Of a stretch of DNA of 64,000 bases, positions 12,111 through 24,474 are shown piece by piece. Position numbers and translations under genes: made by a program. Position 1 is the first letter of the stretch. Every line of letters starts with the position of its first letter. Under the pieces are notes generated by a model that was given only the letters and a program-made list of their open reading frames with translations, was not told where the DNA came from and made no database searches. The stretch spans positions 21,463,020 to 21,527,019 of the forward strand of contig CM074189.1 of NCBI GenBank assembly GCA_037179385.1, written 5' to 3'. Source of the DNA: Holothuria scabra (lineage: Eukaryota; Echinodermata; Holothuroidea; Aspidochirotida; Holothuriidae).

Positions 12111-12399
12111 CAAACACTTAACTGAGTGGGGAGCAACAATTGGAATCATCAAAAATGACTGACTGCACTTTCAAAATCACCATCAACTATGCAACACAAA
12201 TTTATTGTATACATTTACGTTAAAAGACACAGAATTGTACTAAGAAATGCCTTGATATTAATGGTTAACAAGTTTGGGGCAAGACTGCAGGTCCCACACA
12301 GATACAGGGAGGAGATTCTTGACATAACAATTCCTTGAAAAACACTCAAAAAGACAACATTATTTAAGACTTGCATATGTGTCCAAATGATTTGCCTAC

Positions 12400-12501
12400 C
12401 TGTAATCTGACAAAATGTTCCAGAAAATCCTGATGGGCACTGACATATACCATTGTCCAGACAAATGCCTCCATTCAAACATGGTGGGCTACAAGATATT
12501 T
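12400..12501 (-). CDS. Exon 31: EGF-like domain 14
   Basis: This 102-bp phase 1-1 exon encodes an EGF-like repeat: S-C-S-P-P-C-L-N-G-G-I-C, then C-Q-C-P-S-G-F-S-G-T-F-C. The acceptor is TTATTTCAG and the donor GTAGGC. From here on EGF domains alternate singly with Ig domains. Confidence 0.91.
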
Positions 12502-12769
12502 CTGAAATAAAACACAGCAAACGACACTTTTAAGGATTGTTGCAACCATTCATATTCTTCCTCAATGCCAAAACATCTTTGAACAATTAAGGGTTAGAAG
12601 TATTTAGCAACTGATTGATTTTATAAAAGGGAAGTATGTTCCACCTACCTATGAATATAAAACTAGGAAGAATGTTGCATTACAAAAGATGACTTGTTCT
12701 CTTAATTTTTCAGGAACAATAACTGAGTGATAATATTGCCTTGTACAAGTCACTCTTTCACATCTCAAC

Positions 12770-12960
12770 ACATCAGGCACGATAAATACCTTTTTCATCA
12801 GGAGTGGTTGCATACTTGGCTTTTTCAAATCTCACCACAATAGGTACACCTGATTCCTTTGTATTATTAGCAGAGGTTTTTTTGAGTGATTGCATACCCC
12901 CTCACTTGTCTCTTTCACACCCCAACACAATAGGTACACTTAATATCTTTCAGTTAAATG
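12770..12960. repeat. Imperfect tandem repeat, about 85-bp unit
   Basis: Three degenerate copies share CACAATAGGTACAC and CTTTTTCAAATCTCA-like blocks in the intron between exons 30 and 31. Copy boundaries are approximate. Confidence 0.4.
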
Positions 12961-13096
12961 ATACACTCAATCAAAGGATTGCAGCCATTGGCTCAAGTTT
13001 TTCCTACACTGCAAGACAAAGAGGGCTAGGCAAATTTTGTTATGAGGTACACATACCTTTACCATCATGGGTGTGGAGTAAAAAGATGATACTCAC

Positions 13097-13237
13097 TGTA
13101 AATATATATGGTAATAGCATTGCGACGAGGACCGATGGCACAGGTGTATACTCCAGAATCTTCTGCTTGAGGGTTCACAATGTTTAGACGAGAAGTTGTT
13201 GGAGATAGCTGCTCTGCGGTGATTCTTCTGTTACCAC
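13097..13237 (-). CDS. Exon 30: Ig-like domain 8, second half
   Basis: This 141-bp phase 1-1 exon encodes the Ig second half with N-P-Q-A-E-D-S-G-V-Y-T-C-A-I-G-P. The acceptor is CCACCAG and the donor GTGAGT. It closely resembles the second half of Ig10 (D-S-G-V-Y-T-C), suggesting duplication. Confidence 0.89.
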
Positions 13238-14494
13238 CTGGTGGAGAAAGAGGAAATTTTAGGATTTAATTATTCCTCTTTTTCAGAAAACATTGATACA
13301 TACCTGCCATCATTGTCATCTCATATAAAAGGAACCTATGTATAACAGATGATCCACTGTGAGCAGACAGCATACAAGAGCTCACCTCATGGGTGGAGTC
13401 CAGTGGCAAAATTCTTCTTTCAATATCTAAAATTTTGCAATGCATGGGGACACCCCTTAGGTGTACGCAAAGATTTACTTTAATTTTGCAAAGCCATTGC
13501 TTTGTGGTTTATCTGGTCTATTTCAATAATAGATTACTCCTAATACTAGAAGTCATGAGAGGAACATTCTAGTTTTCAAGGGATTTAAAGCTCAGAAAAT
13601 GGAATGCTGAGTTTCACTTAAAATGGAAAAGATGAATTCAGGCACCTTGACTAATACACCGATTGTAAATTATTGATTGAATCACCTGTTTAGCAAAAAA
13701 CTTAGTTTAACATATGAAGAAAATGAAGAATACTAGCGCATCAAGGACCTAACGCAAGATGTAGCATGTATGGGCACCACCTTCTCTTTTGTGCAGTGCC
13801 CAGAGGTTAATGATGAAGGTGTGTACTAATCTACCAATTCTACTCCCAGGACAGGACTGCCCACCTTATATCCCTTACAAAAAAAGGTGCGTCAACCTGT
13901 GTCTGCACCATGTGTGATCACGCGTGGAAAAACAAAGGAAATCACTCGTGTTCTTGGGTGACAAAGCTGCGTTTTTGGAACCTTCTACTCACAGGTTTGA
14001 TGCAGGTTTGTCACACCTTTCCTTGCCTTTAATATCAAGCCACAGGTTTTGTTGAAGATTTCTTTGTTAACCCTAGTTTTTATCACCACATGTTTTGCAC
14101 ATAACACCTGTGGCAAACCTGTGTCGAACCTGTGGCAAATGATCAACCTGTGTCACTGTCAAGGGAAAATACAGCTTTTCATGCAAAAACCTGTGGTAAC
14201 CCCTGGAAAAAACATGTGAAAACCTGCAAATTTGGAACTAATTGCCTCACCTTTTTTGTAATGGACATGGGTATATCCCCAGCTTTTAATCACCTTTCCG
14301 AAAGCTGGGAGAGGAGTTGGGTATAATATCCCAAAATGTACAATCAGATTCCCAAATGTAATTTACCAATTTAAAATCCCTTAAAATCACTACACAATTC
14401 ATAAGAGCTGCCGACATTAGGTATTACAAGCTTTGCAGGTTAAGAAAAAATGTGATTTGGATGCTGGAGTTTACAATAAAGGTTACAAACTGAC
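13238..14494. other. Intron sequence with a weak AACCTGTG-type minisatellite
   Basis: No exon found. Around 14000-14240 the motif ACCTGTG(G/T) recurs at irregular spacing (for example CACCTGTGGCAAACCTGTG and AAAACCTGTGGTAAC), resembling an eroded minisatellite. The rest shows nothing I can assign. Confidence 0.4.
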
Positions 14495-16548
14495 TTAGGG
14501 GTCTTTTCAAAACTCGCCGCAGCAGTGTGCTGCGGTAGAGCACGGCAGGTGTGCACTCATGCGTGTCTCATTATCAGAGAAGAGACCAAGTGCTCGTTCA
14601 CGAGCCCTTCCGAATATTCCACCACAGACTTCAGCTTGAACTTAATCCGATTTAGAGTAACAATGGGACAAGTTTACTAGTAGCAAAAACGATCAATAGA
14701 GCGTTGTGGCAATCACTTAGTATGTTAGAACTGGATTCGGCCTAAAGTAGCAGCAATTTACCAGTGACTAAAATAAAACTTTAAAATTTTAACTGCAGAA
14801 AAGTCCTACTCAAGCTTGACCGTTCCTGCTTCACGTAAACTTCCATGTTGAATGTTACCTAAACTAAGTTACACAATAAGAATAACAAATAAAACTTGCA
14901 CCCTTGGGATGCAAAACCCGACGCCGTTTGCGCTTCGACAAGAAGGAATTCATCGGCTTGGCATGTAGTAATGAAATGTATCTATGCAGATGAGTGCTGC
15001 ATACATGTTGTATGCAGTTTGCTACAGTGTGGTCTGAACGTGTATTCGTTGATTGCAGGTTGGTTCGAGCAGGTTCAAGGAATTTGTGGCTTCGGCCTTT
15101 AGTACAGTGACACTGTGAATATTCTACACACAGGCGCCACCCCTGCTGTATTTCTAGCTGGTTAAATTACATTTCGGACTGTCAGGCAATGGTTTAGAGC
15201 ATTTTTATTGCAGCTGCTTTTTACTTGAACGAAACTGAAAATCATTTACATCGATCACGTTAATCCATATTTGAAAAGAAATTCATTAAAATACAAAAGG
15301 TGGAATACGATAATCGGCAATGGGCTCACCAATACAGATTCGAGATTAGCCATGTCTTGATTAATAGCACGCAGATCGGCCGGCTGTTTTGACCGACGGT
15401 GCTAGCATATACGAACTTACAAAGTGCGATCGTCGTAACACAAACTCAATGGGAAATTCGTTTCGGGGCCTGGGATTTTCACACACTAAATCGCATAGGC
15501 GATGGCGCGAGTTGTGATTGGCTGATAAGCATCAACCCAATTGAACCAATCACGATGCAGGGGCAATTTAAATTTAGCATTGGATCTTATCCACATGATG
15601 TCACTCAGCAAAACACGCATCCCTTTTTGGCGGTAAAACACGGATACTCACGTAAGTCTACTACGTGCGTGTGCGAAAAAGTTCACTGTACGAGATCACA
15701 TGCTTCACTGTTTTCGTTTGCAATGACGTCACATGACAACATTGCAAAAGACCTACCGTAAATAACGAAAGGGATGCAGAGAAGAGAATGCATGGCTTAA
15801 TTTATGCCGGATAATGATCATCGAATTTTCTTTGTGTCTGGTTGCTATGTTCAAAACGTGCACAGATATATGTATTGTAAGCTTGGAGACTTAAAAATAC
15901 GATCAAACTGGACTGCTCGGTAGTGGGTACTGCTGCTGTTGTTTGTGAAGAACAGTTTTAGACAGGTGGTCAAACCTTAAAATTGTGCAGTTTCGTGACC
16001 GCCAAAATGGGAAGGCTCAATCTTTGTAGGATTTACGTAAAAGAATTACACAGAACAACCAGTATCTTTTCACACTCTCAAATCTGGTACGTTAATTAAC
16101 ACCAATGATTTTAGAAACTTAATTTCTAATGCCGAACCATACTTTAGGCTCACCTATTTTGCCTTGGCAGACTATACGAAAGGTTCATTACGCAGTCACT
16201 ACACGTAATGACGAGCGATGATTAAACTACAGACTAAGCACATTGACTGCGCTAAGTCGGGCATGAAGAGAACCTGCAGATACGACATGCTATAAGCCTT
16301 CAAGGCTACAAATGCCTTAACCAATAAAGTGGGCACTTTTCTGAGTTGTATTACAGAGTGAAAGTATTTGGAGGGTGAACATTGAGTGAAATGGCGGAAA
16401 CACTATCCGTAGCATTGCACATAACACTGAGCGGTACATGTAACTCAATGAAGGCCTTCATCGCAGGTCCTTGTTAATGCTAATCACAGCGTTTATAACC
16501 CCTGAGAGTCAGCTATTACAGTGTAATGCATCCTATCCCCCCTCCCCA

Positions 16549-16799
16549 CACTCTTAAAAAGTTGGTTAAAAAAATTCACCAACACTGGTCACGTATGTCA
16601 AATACCTGAAATTGGTTAAATTTTCCCCAATATGTGTGGTTTATTTGGTTACCCCACAGGCTGTTTACCCAACAAAGTGGTAAAAAACCTCTTGGATAAC
16701 CCATTAATCACCAATTATTGGGTAAAATTTAACCAATTTCAGGTATTTGACATACGTGACCAGTGTTGGTGAATTTTTTTAACCAACTTTTTAAGAGTG
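16549..16799. mobile_element. 251-bp foldback MITE with near-identical arms, nested in the 5.7-kb element
   Basis: The left arm starts CACTCTTAAAAAGTTGGTTA. The right arm is its reverse complement for about 84 bp with one mismatch (near TTTTCCCCAA versus TTTTACCCAA). The loop region is roughly 80 bp. Such high arm identity indicates recent insertion or arm correction. No coding capacity. Confidence 0.8.
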
Positions 16800-18769
16800 C
16801 ATCATGTGTGATTTTCATGGAAGCTTGCATTCTCTAGCTGTATAATATTACTTGTTCACAAAATATTTTGCGAGGCCCGGCGATAGCAAATTGCTATTAC
16901 CGATATGTTTTTAGTGCGAGAGTTTTGTCTCACTGTGGTTCTGTGTTACACCAAGGTACCGTTTCTTTTTTCCTTTTTTCCTGTATAGTTATTACTTTCC
17001 CGCAACAGTACGCGGTATCAACCTGTAATATTCAAATAAACATAGCCAACATACGATACCGGTAAATAAATATTAAACAATAAAAATGAAGTGTAAATAA
17101 TTACGTAGGTCGACCAACATAAATTTATTCGAGCGTTAGTTAATTAGTTTGTTCAGTGATACATATCAGCGGGGCTTAGTGTGGTCTTTCCAGGGACGGT
17201 TCTAGAGACAAGATTTTTCTTTTGGGTGGGGGTGGGCTTAATCCGGATAAGGGAACTTAATGGGCATTTTAGGGACAAAGAGGGCCCCAGTTGCTATATT
17301 ACAAAGATTTTTGTATCACTTCGTGATTAAGCATTTGCAAAGTGTTTCATAGTTTCATAGGCATGCATCCCTCCCTGAACGGTGATCACGAAAATCTATT
17401 TTTAAGTTGAATTTGATCAAGTGGCCCACGGTCTCTTTGTACCGCCGAGAGTTGCAGCAAATCAGTTGAACACTACAAAAATACTGTATTTACGCGGCGC
17501 TTCTCCGCGAATGCGGGCAAATAATAATTGCAAATAATAATACAGGTGTGTAGGACAGCAGGAGAAAGTAACCAACGAATTACTTCTGTATCACCCCAGT
17601 GGTACGGGTGAAATTATATTTGTGCTTATCAATGGATGCCTTTTTGGCGGGAACCCTAAAGGACTGTATATCTACGAGAATTATAACGAAATTAACCGCA
17701 AGTTTCAAGCAAATTTGAACCACTTTTAAAGTTTGCAAATAATCTGTGGTATGATCGGTTGAATGGCAGAATTTTACCAATGCCGAAAACTTATACCGAT
17801 CATGGAATTATCGGCCCGCTGCCGATTATGTAACAGATGATCGGTCGAACTGAAATATTTGATCAAGCAATAAGCTATTTCTCAAATATTTTGACATGAT
17901 TCTAGTGTTCTCCACCAGCTAAATCTGAAGAGCTAAAGTAGCACCCGCTCTTAAATTTATACCCGCCCGCACAAAAACATCGGCCGCCCGGGCAAAAATT
18001 CAATGCAACTTCAGGGTGTACAGCTACCTCGAGGATCTCGCAAATTTCGACAATGGAACCTCGTAAAAAGGTTTTCCATATGAATTGATATGGGTGAAAA
18101 ATTAAATAAATCATTGACGACATTCTGACAATTCTTGACATTAGGAAAAATTAAAAACTCAAAGGGTCTAGCTCCCTAACACTGAGAAATTTAAGCCGAA
18201 AGGGTATGGTTCGTTTGAGAAAGTGTGCTAGTACTTTCTGCATACGTTTGTGCTAGTCAACAGTACATTCCTTTCACATTGCAACGTCGAGTAGGCCTAA
18301 TGAAGGGGGTCAAGAAAAATCCACTAGGCCAAGAACATCAAAAATATTTACAAGGCATGTGTATAAGAACCTCATACGACAATCTGCAATACTTTTGTGA
18401 GCTTTAGGTACAAAGCTTATCTCTATGATGTAATTTTCTTCAGCATGTCTTGACACTTTTGCCATTGCCTAACGTGTAGCACATATGTACATTGTAAACC
18501 TATCCTACACATACTGGTATATTTCTCTGTAATATCCTTACTGGGAAATTTAGCTGTGCGGCGGTGAATGTTTTCTTTCTTACTGCTATTCTTAAGCTCC
18601 TACCAATATTTTATTGTTCTAGAACATGATGTAAAACATGCAGTAGCATCTTTTACTGGCGGGCCGGTATCTGCAGCAGGTGAAAACTTACAAAATTCTC
18701 CCATATATATTATTATTATTGCAACATATTGTCATGACTTTACAGTCTTTAGGGGGTTGGTTCGGGGCT

Positions 18770-18965
18770 ATGTCAATGTTCCCAAGGTTTGCCGTTACCG
18801 AGGTTCAGTGTTTCTGAATCTTGGGAAAATCGTAACTTTTGGGAACACTGAACCCTGGGAATAACAAACCTAGTAAACAACATCAAATCAGACAGAGGTA
18901 TACGAAAATGGGGAACATCGAACCTTGGGAACATAACGAACATTTAACCCCCGGAACTTTGGGTA
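18770..18965. repeat. Degenerate GGGAACA-CTGAACC minisatellite, copy 1
   Basis: Irregular repeats of TTGGGAAC and CTGAACCCTGGGAA in both orientations. The same motif family forms the array at 33590-33800. Confidence 0.5.
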
Positions 18966-20684
18966 GACCCCAGTTGGTTCAAACTTCTGCATATATAGGC
19001 CTAATCTAACGCTCAACAAAGTCTCAAATTATTACTAAACCTTCCAGCTGGGAAGGACGAAGATATGAAATGAAAGAAGGAATTCAAAGGGCCTTATCCC
19101 TCCAAAACAGAGTTAAAATTAACCCAACTATATTCCAACTTCCATGTTGTGCATCCTTCGGCTATACAGAAGACACAGCCTAGTACAGATAACAAGATGT
19201 GATAACAATACATCACACCTTGGTCCCGGTCATACTGCAATCGAACCCCCCCCCCCGAAAAAGAAATGAAAATATTGTTAGAAAGGGGTAATCCACATTC
19301 CCACCAAATCCAATTCTTCCGTCGGTACAAATATTGCATGAGCAATACTGACATTTCTAATGCTCAGAGGCCTGTAGTATCACTTACAAGTGTGTCAAAC
19401 ATTTTCAACAACCCCAAAGTTTTTTTTTTCTATTCCATGCGAGATAGGTTCGAGATGTATCGAAAAGGGTATGCTGAAACACGTTGATGTCCAGCAATAA
19501 TACCCTGCTCCACGGCAGAAATGGCAGTATTCAATGCTATGTTCAGTATTTATTTGAAGAAACTCATGCCTTTAAGCCAAAGCTAAAATCGCAGCCAGTA
19601 TTATCTTGCTCCAAATTCTGTTTCTGTGCTTCGCAAGGCAAACAAGCTGAGACATGTTTTACATAGAGAAGAACATGATAGGCTCAAAGAAACTTGCAGC
19701 AGTACAGAGGCAGCACTTGTATACTCCTAGCCCTCGTCATAACATGCCGGGGCACATTGAGATAGCTGTCGCGCCCATGCATCTAAGTCTCATGTTCGAT
19801 AATTTCGTACTAGTGCCTGGACATATTTCAAACTGAATATCTTTTTTCGGGGTAATAAACTGCATAGCGATGACAGTACAATACAAACTGAACAAGGACG
19901 TGAAACAAGTGAGTCAAAACGTGAAATTACAATGATTTATTCCCTTCGTATAAAAAGGAAATACACCTGAACTTCAGCGGGCTTAATTACTTAGCAAAAC
20001 CGGAATAAGTCTTTCTGAACACAATAGGCGTAAGTTGAGAGGACTTATTCATTGCATGATAAGCCGTTCTATTCAGTGCAGACGTTCTTTTGTGCAAGTG
20101 GACAAAAGCCCCACAGTTGGCTGCTACTTAATTTTCGGGATACTTCGGAGCTTGCACAGTTGCGTCATTTAGAATATTCATGACATCGGCGGCAACTCGG
20201 TTGGCCTGTGCTCACCGCAGCGGTGAGTTTTGAAATGACCCCTTAATTTGATGGACTGAACTTGTCTTATTGACTTGTGATGGCTGTTACATAAAGTGGC
20301 GACAGAAATGTAATACCTATGTCTTGATCTAAACAAAGGGTTTTGTTTTTACTGGCACAATACAAGAGTTTCTACAATCTTTCAAGTTATGAAGACTAAT
20401 GATTCTCTTTTTGCAACTTTTTTGTTTTAAATTATTGCTTTCATCATATTCGTTTACATATTTGGTTTTATCAGAAAGCAAAATTTACAAATAACAACAG
20501 ATATATAGCAAATTGTGTGATATGGACTGCCCTTAAAAAAAAAACCTTTTAGGGCTCATTGGGAAGTGTCACTCACTATGGAAAACAAAGCTATGACTGA
20601 GATCATTTACAGATTACAAACTTTTGATATGAATTTACAAGAGTTGGAAGGCTAGTTAGTTAGTACTCTGCATCAAATGGCAAC

Positions 20685-20932
20685 TTAAAGGTCAAGAGCA
20701 AACTTATTTTGAAGTAACAGCCAAATATCACAGCTTTCTTCTCATTTCTCTTCAAAGTATCTTTCATCATATTTTTAGACTTCAATATTGCATATTCTGG
20801 GTAAAACAAGAGGTAAGTTTCACATTTGAAGAGAAAAAATTCTTTCACATGACTCACAAGAGCCAATCATGAGATAGGACAACTTACTACTCAACACTAC
20901 TTTATGTTGGGGTGACTGCTCTTGCCCTTTAA
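20685..20932. mobile_element. 248-bp TTAA-flanked MITE, intact ends
   Basis: The left end is TTAAAGGTCAAGAGCA and the right end TGCTCTTGCCCTTTAA, an inverted pair with one mismatch. The TTAA at each end would be the target duplication of a TTAA-specific transposase (piggyBac-like or Kolobok-like, inferred). Related copies are at 4510, 5621 and 24239. Confidence 0.7.
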
Positions 20933-21149
20933 GTGAGTCTATTATTAAATCACAGAAGTCAACATTATTACTTACACTGAAGTGTTTTTCACACATATAG
21001 CAAGGCAAACACATTATGTTTGGGGTAATGACATGCAAAGGTTCCCTCATTGTAGCAGTGTCCTCTGGATAAGGGAGTGTGCAATATTTGAAACAGGCTG
21101 TGGTGGGCTATATTTCTGATTATCTGTTTCTCACACATGGTGCATGGTG

Positions 21150-21330
21150 CACGGACCGACTGCATGGTCAAGTTGTTAGGGCATTTGAATTGCAGTTGGG
21201 AGGTCTGGAATTTGACTCTTGGCCAGGTCATAGAGAAGACTTTAAAACTGGAACCTACTGTGCCATTGTTGTTGGTGCTCAGCATGGACAATGGATTAGG
21301 GAAAACAAACCAGTGAGTCATAACTGAAAG
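21150..21330 (+). mobile_element. tRNA-derived SINE family A, plus-strand copy
   Basis: The head CATGGTCAAGTTGTTAGGGC resembles a tRNA A box. About 40 bp later GGTCTGGAATTTGACTC resembles a decayed B box. The body CTCAGCATGGACAATGGATT, then AGGGAAAAC, matches the other family A copies. It lies just upstream of exon 29 territory; non-coding. Confidence 0.65.
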
Positions 21331-21397
21331 AAGGCAATGGCATGCTCAAATTAAAACTATTGGTTACAAATGAGCCACAAAACCCCATCTAACTCAC

Positions 21398-21553
21398 CAT
21401 TGGGAATAGAACTTATCCGGTCTCCATGTGGATTCACCCAATAGGGCTGGAAAAGTCCATCTGTCACCTCACAGATCATATGGAATTCTTGACCAATAGG
21501 AGGAAGTGTGTCCACACTAGGTATAACACGTACCGTTACCCCATCGTTGTAAT
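21398..21553 (-). CDS. Exon 29: Ig-like domain 8, first half
   Basis: This 156-bp phase 1-1 exon encodes an Ig first half with F-H-M-I-C-E-V-T-D at the first cysteine and P-Y-W-V-N-P-H-G at the core tryptophan. The acceptor is TTTGCAG and the donor GTGAG. Its partner half lies 8.2 kb downstream across the largest recognised intron, which contains a 5.7-kb TIR element. Confidence 0.89.
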
Positions 21554-22124
21554 CTGCAAAAGAGAAAATAAAAGCAAGAAAGGTGCAACAGGAGGCAGAA
21601 GACAGTGCAGTAAAGTTTAACACAACATTTAATGAACTCAGTAAAACAAATTAAACCGTCATAAAAAATCTGATTGTAAAACAGTTTACTTTCAATTAAT
21701 GCATTTCCTAATTCACCACAAAATGTTCCACTTCCTATCTGATGATGTTTAACAATGTAGGAGGAAGCTTGTTTGAAGTTTCTCATGCATAATAAGTTAT
21801 GAGTACTGGCCACCAGTGTTGCTTACCCACAGGGCATTTGATTTCGGTGGGAGGGGTAGGGGCAGAAAAGGAAGTTTTGAAGGAGTATGTGTCACACCAT
21901 TACGGTAATAACCATTTAAAAATAATTCTACATTTATACATATCTCAATCAAAGGAATAATTTCTATATTAAATATGTACTTTCATGTAATCTTGAATAT
22001 TCTACGTTTACTTTCAGGCCAAATAAATGTTTTCCTGACAAAAAGCTGATGACCTTGTTACTCTTGTTGTCTCCTATAAACTTAGTGTAATGTCAAATGA
22101 CTTATAAGAGCATTAAACACAACT

Positions 22125-22370
22125 TTGAAAATTACAGAATTCCCAAACTTCTGAAATACTGAAATTCAGGACTTTTCCTGGACTTTTTAAAGACTGAAAT
22201 GAAAACATTTCATACTGAAATAATATACAATTTTGTACAAATTTGTCTTTATTTTTACAGGTGGTTTTAAAGGTAAACATTTTCAAATTTCAAGACCATA
22301 TGGCAATTTTTCAAGATTGAACACCAAAATTTCAAGGATTTTCAAGGTCACCATCAAATTTCAGACTTCT
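22125..22370. repeat. Old dispersed repeat with TTCAAGGACTTT-type motifs
   Basis: Motifs such as CAGGACTTTTCCTGGAC and TTTCAAGGATTTTCAAGGTC recur here and, more eroded, around 34130-34262 and 41505-41830. Probably remnants of one old repeat family. Confidence 0.4.
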
Positions 22371-22476
22371 TTGGCACTTCTTATTTTCCGAACTCACTAG
22401 GAACATGGTAATTTACTTGTTATTTCTACTCCGACTGGCTATATCTTTAAAATACACGATACTATCACATATTTAC

Positions 22477-22575
22477 CTATTATTTGGCAGAAATCTCCAT
22501 AGAATCCTCCTTGACATTGGCATTCCCCATTCAAACAGATTCCACCGTTGGCACATGGAAAATCACACTCTGTCA
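22477..22575 (-). CDS. Exon 28: EGF-like domain 13
   Basis: This 99-bp phase 1-1 exon encodes an EGF-like repeat: E-C-D-F-P-C-A-N-G-G-I-C, then C-Q-C-Q-G-G-F-Y-G-D-F-C. The acceptor is TGCTAG and the donor GTAAAT. It resembles EGF1 and EGF14 in the C-terminal F-C-Q-I ending. Confidence 0.9.
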
Positions 22576-23086
22576 CTAGCACAGGGAACAAGGAAAAGGT
22601 AGAACACAGAAAAGGAAAATTATAAGAAGGCAAATAAAAGTACATGCAAATGAAGTACAACCTCAGAGTGTTTCATTACCTTAGCCTTAGTGCTAAACAA
22701 AATGCATAAAATGTACGTAAAAATCCTTCAGTTTGATTTGAAAGGAAAAACGTGTTACCTTGCCAATAGTGCCAATTACTTTTAAATTTCATGTAGGACA
22801 GTAGTGCATCCAGCTGCAATTCACCCCCTCTCCTGACCCTCCCTTCGTCCGCACTCTACGTCTTTACCCAAGTTCCGAAAGTGATTGAAGGAATCTTTTG
22901 TTACCTTTATTTCCTCTGGCTTAGACTATTAACTAATCCCATTCAGTGCAAAATAAAGTTTTTTAAATTCCTTTAAGCCTGGTAGTTAAACAGTACTTTC
23001 ACAACCAAAAAGACATTTCTTGGCAAGGTTTTAGCCAGAGGATTTTGAGGGACAGACTACAGCTATAGTGATTTGCCAATGTAGTG

Positions 23087-23355
23087 TGCATTACGTCAAA
23101 TAGCCCTTAGTAAAATTGCCTACCACTACACAGTCTAAAACCGACTTTTAGGCAGTTCAGTCGGGTTTTTACTTCATGTTTGCACATACAGTTTACAGCT
23201 ACTCCAACCTTAAAATCAATAAATATATGATAAAACCAAGTAAGCATTGGATTGGCCATAAACTGTGGATGTTAACAATCAATTAAAAGCCCGACTTACC
23301 ACCAAAAAGTTGTGTTTTAGGCTTTTTAGTGGTATTTTAGTGAAATTGACCTCTA
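23087..23355. mobile_element. Foldback MITE K, copy 1 (eroded)
   Basis: The left part contains GCATTACGTCAAATAGCCCT and CTACCACTACACAGTCTAAA. The right part contains the inverse, GTTTTAGGCTTTTTAGTGGT. It corresponds to 53413-53696, which has better preserved arms. Confidence 0.6.
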
Positions 23356-24043
23356 TGATGGTGTTCACAAACCAGTTTCTGCCAAGTTTGCTTTTTGTAA
23401 GAGGTAATGGCTGCAGCAGGAAGTTGCAGAATTACATAGCAAAACCAAAAGAAATACAAAGAGTCTACAGAAGAGGTGCTGCTAACTTTTGTTCTGAAAA
23501 TCTGCAGCAATTTTTACCAATGTATCTGAAGTATCTCGCTGTCTAAGCAAACACAAAATGCAGAGTGTCGCATAGTGCTACGAATTGTTTTGATGATCCA
23601 TGTCAGACATCATTTTATTACATGCATTATCACATGCAAGGCCATTTTCTGCTTGGTAAAGGATCTATTTTTTGAGAAGAAAATTGCGTATTCAATGTAA
23701 ACGAACATAATTTGTAAAATGCTCTCTCTTCCCTGTCATACAATAAGCTACATTTATTTGTGATGAATGTACACACTAAATACAAGTAACCATGGAAAAT
23801 GGTCAATATTTGTTAAATACTGATGACAGTTATCAACATCCAGTCATTTTCCCAACTGTCACCCAGTCACAAAACTGATGATAGTGCAGGTAGAGATATC
23901 TCCCATATAAAAGATTGTCCATGATGCTACAGTGCATTACATTATACTGATTAGTTTCAAAATTGACAGAAACAAAATGTTCTGAAAACCATCAGTTAAA
24001 GATTGGTGACAGGATGGAAAACTTGAACCAAGAGGTGACTTAC

Positions 24044-24142
24044 ACTGATATTCGCAATTTTGACCAATGAATGGGGAGACACATTCACATCGGCCCTGGC
24101 GACACAGTCCACCATTCTGACATCTAGGATAACATTCATATC
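24044..24142 (-). CDS. Exon 27: EGF-like domain 12
   Basis: This 99-bp phase 1-1 exon encodes an EGF-like repeat: E-C-Y-P-R-C-Q-N-G-G-L-C, then C-E-C-V-S-P-F-I-G-Q-N-C. It ends in T, so joining to an exon starting GA, AA or AG would give a stop; the real partner starts TG, giving Leu. The acceptor is ATTGAAG and the donor GTAAG. Confidence 0.9.
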
Positions 24143-24238
24143 CTTCAATAAAAAAAAAAGAAGTCTTATAGGGTTGCAACTTGAAAATCAAGTGAACACA
24201 TGTACATACAGATGTAAAAAACTCCACAGTTTCATATC

Positions 24239-24474
24239 TTAAAAAGGACAGAGCAGAGCAGTTGCTCCAAACTTATTTTTGAACAACAGCTAAAGCTCAA
24301 AATTTTTTCTTGTTTCTCTTTAAAGTATCTTTCAAAATATTTAAGGTAAACCAAGCAGTTACTCCTAGTAAAATTAACATTTGAGAAGAAAATATATTGT
24401 CACATGACTTTAGAGAGCCAATCATGAAACAGGACAATCTACTTCAAGATAGGGTGACTACATTTTCCCTTTAA
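24239..24474. mobile_element. 248-bp TTAA family MITE, copy next to EGF12
   Basis: Begins TTAAAAAGGACAGAGCAGAG and ends TTTTCCCTTTAA. The interior aligns with 20685-20932 (GTCACATGAC then AGCCAATCATGA). It lies about 100 bp from the acceptor of exon 27. Confidence 0.6.

Larger units (their letters stand above)
14498..20242. mobile_element. 5.7-kb element with terminal inverted repeats in the Ig8 intron
   Basis: The left terminus GGGGTCTTTTCAAAACTC continues GCCGCAGC; the reverse complement of the right terminus is GGGGTCATTTCAAAACTC then ACCGCTGC. Both ends are directly flanked by TTA (14495-14497 and 20243-20245), a 3-bp target duplication. A TWA duplication with GGG-starting ends fits PIF/Harbinger elements, but I see no recognisable transposase inside, so the class is inference. 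It contains a nested foldback (16549-16799) and an eroded minisatellite (18770-18965). It may be a decayed or internally replaced non-autonomous element. Confidence 0.65.

Noticed and set aside
12804..13187. Plus-strand ORF of 127 codons overlapping exon 30
   Set aside because: It spans an imperfect tandem repeat and the antisense of an Ig exon; no domain features.
15399..15761. Plus-strand ORF of 120 codons inside the 5.7-kb element, considered as transposase
   Set aside because: No DDE, helix-turn-helix or nuclease motif is visible; length and composition fit chance.
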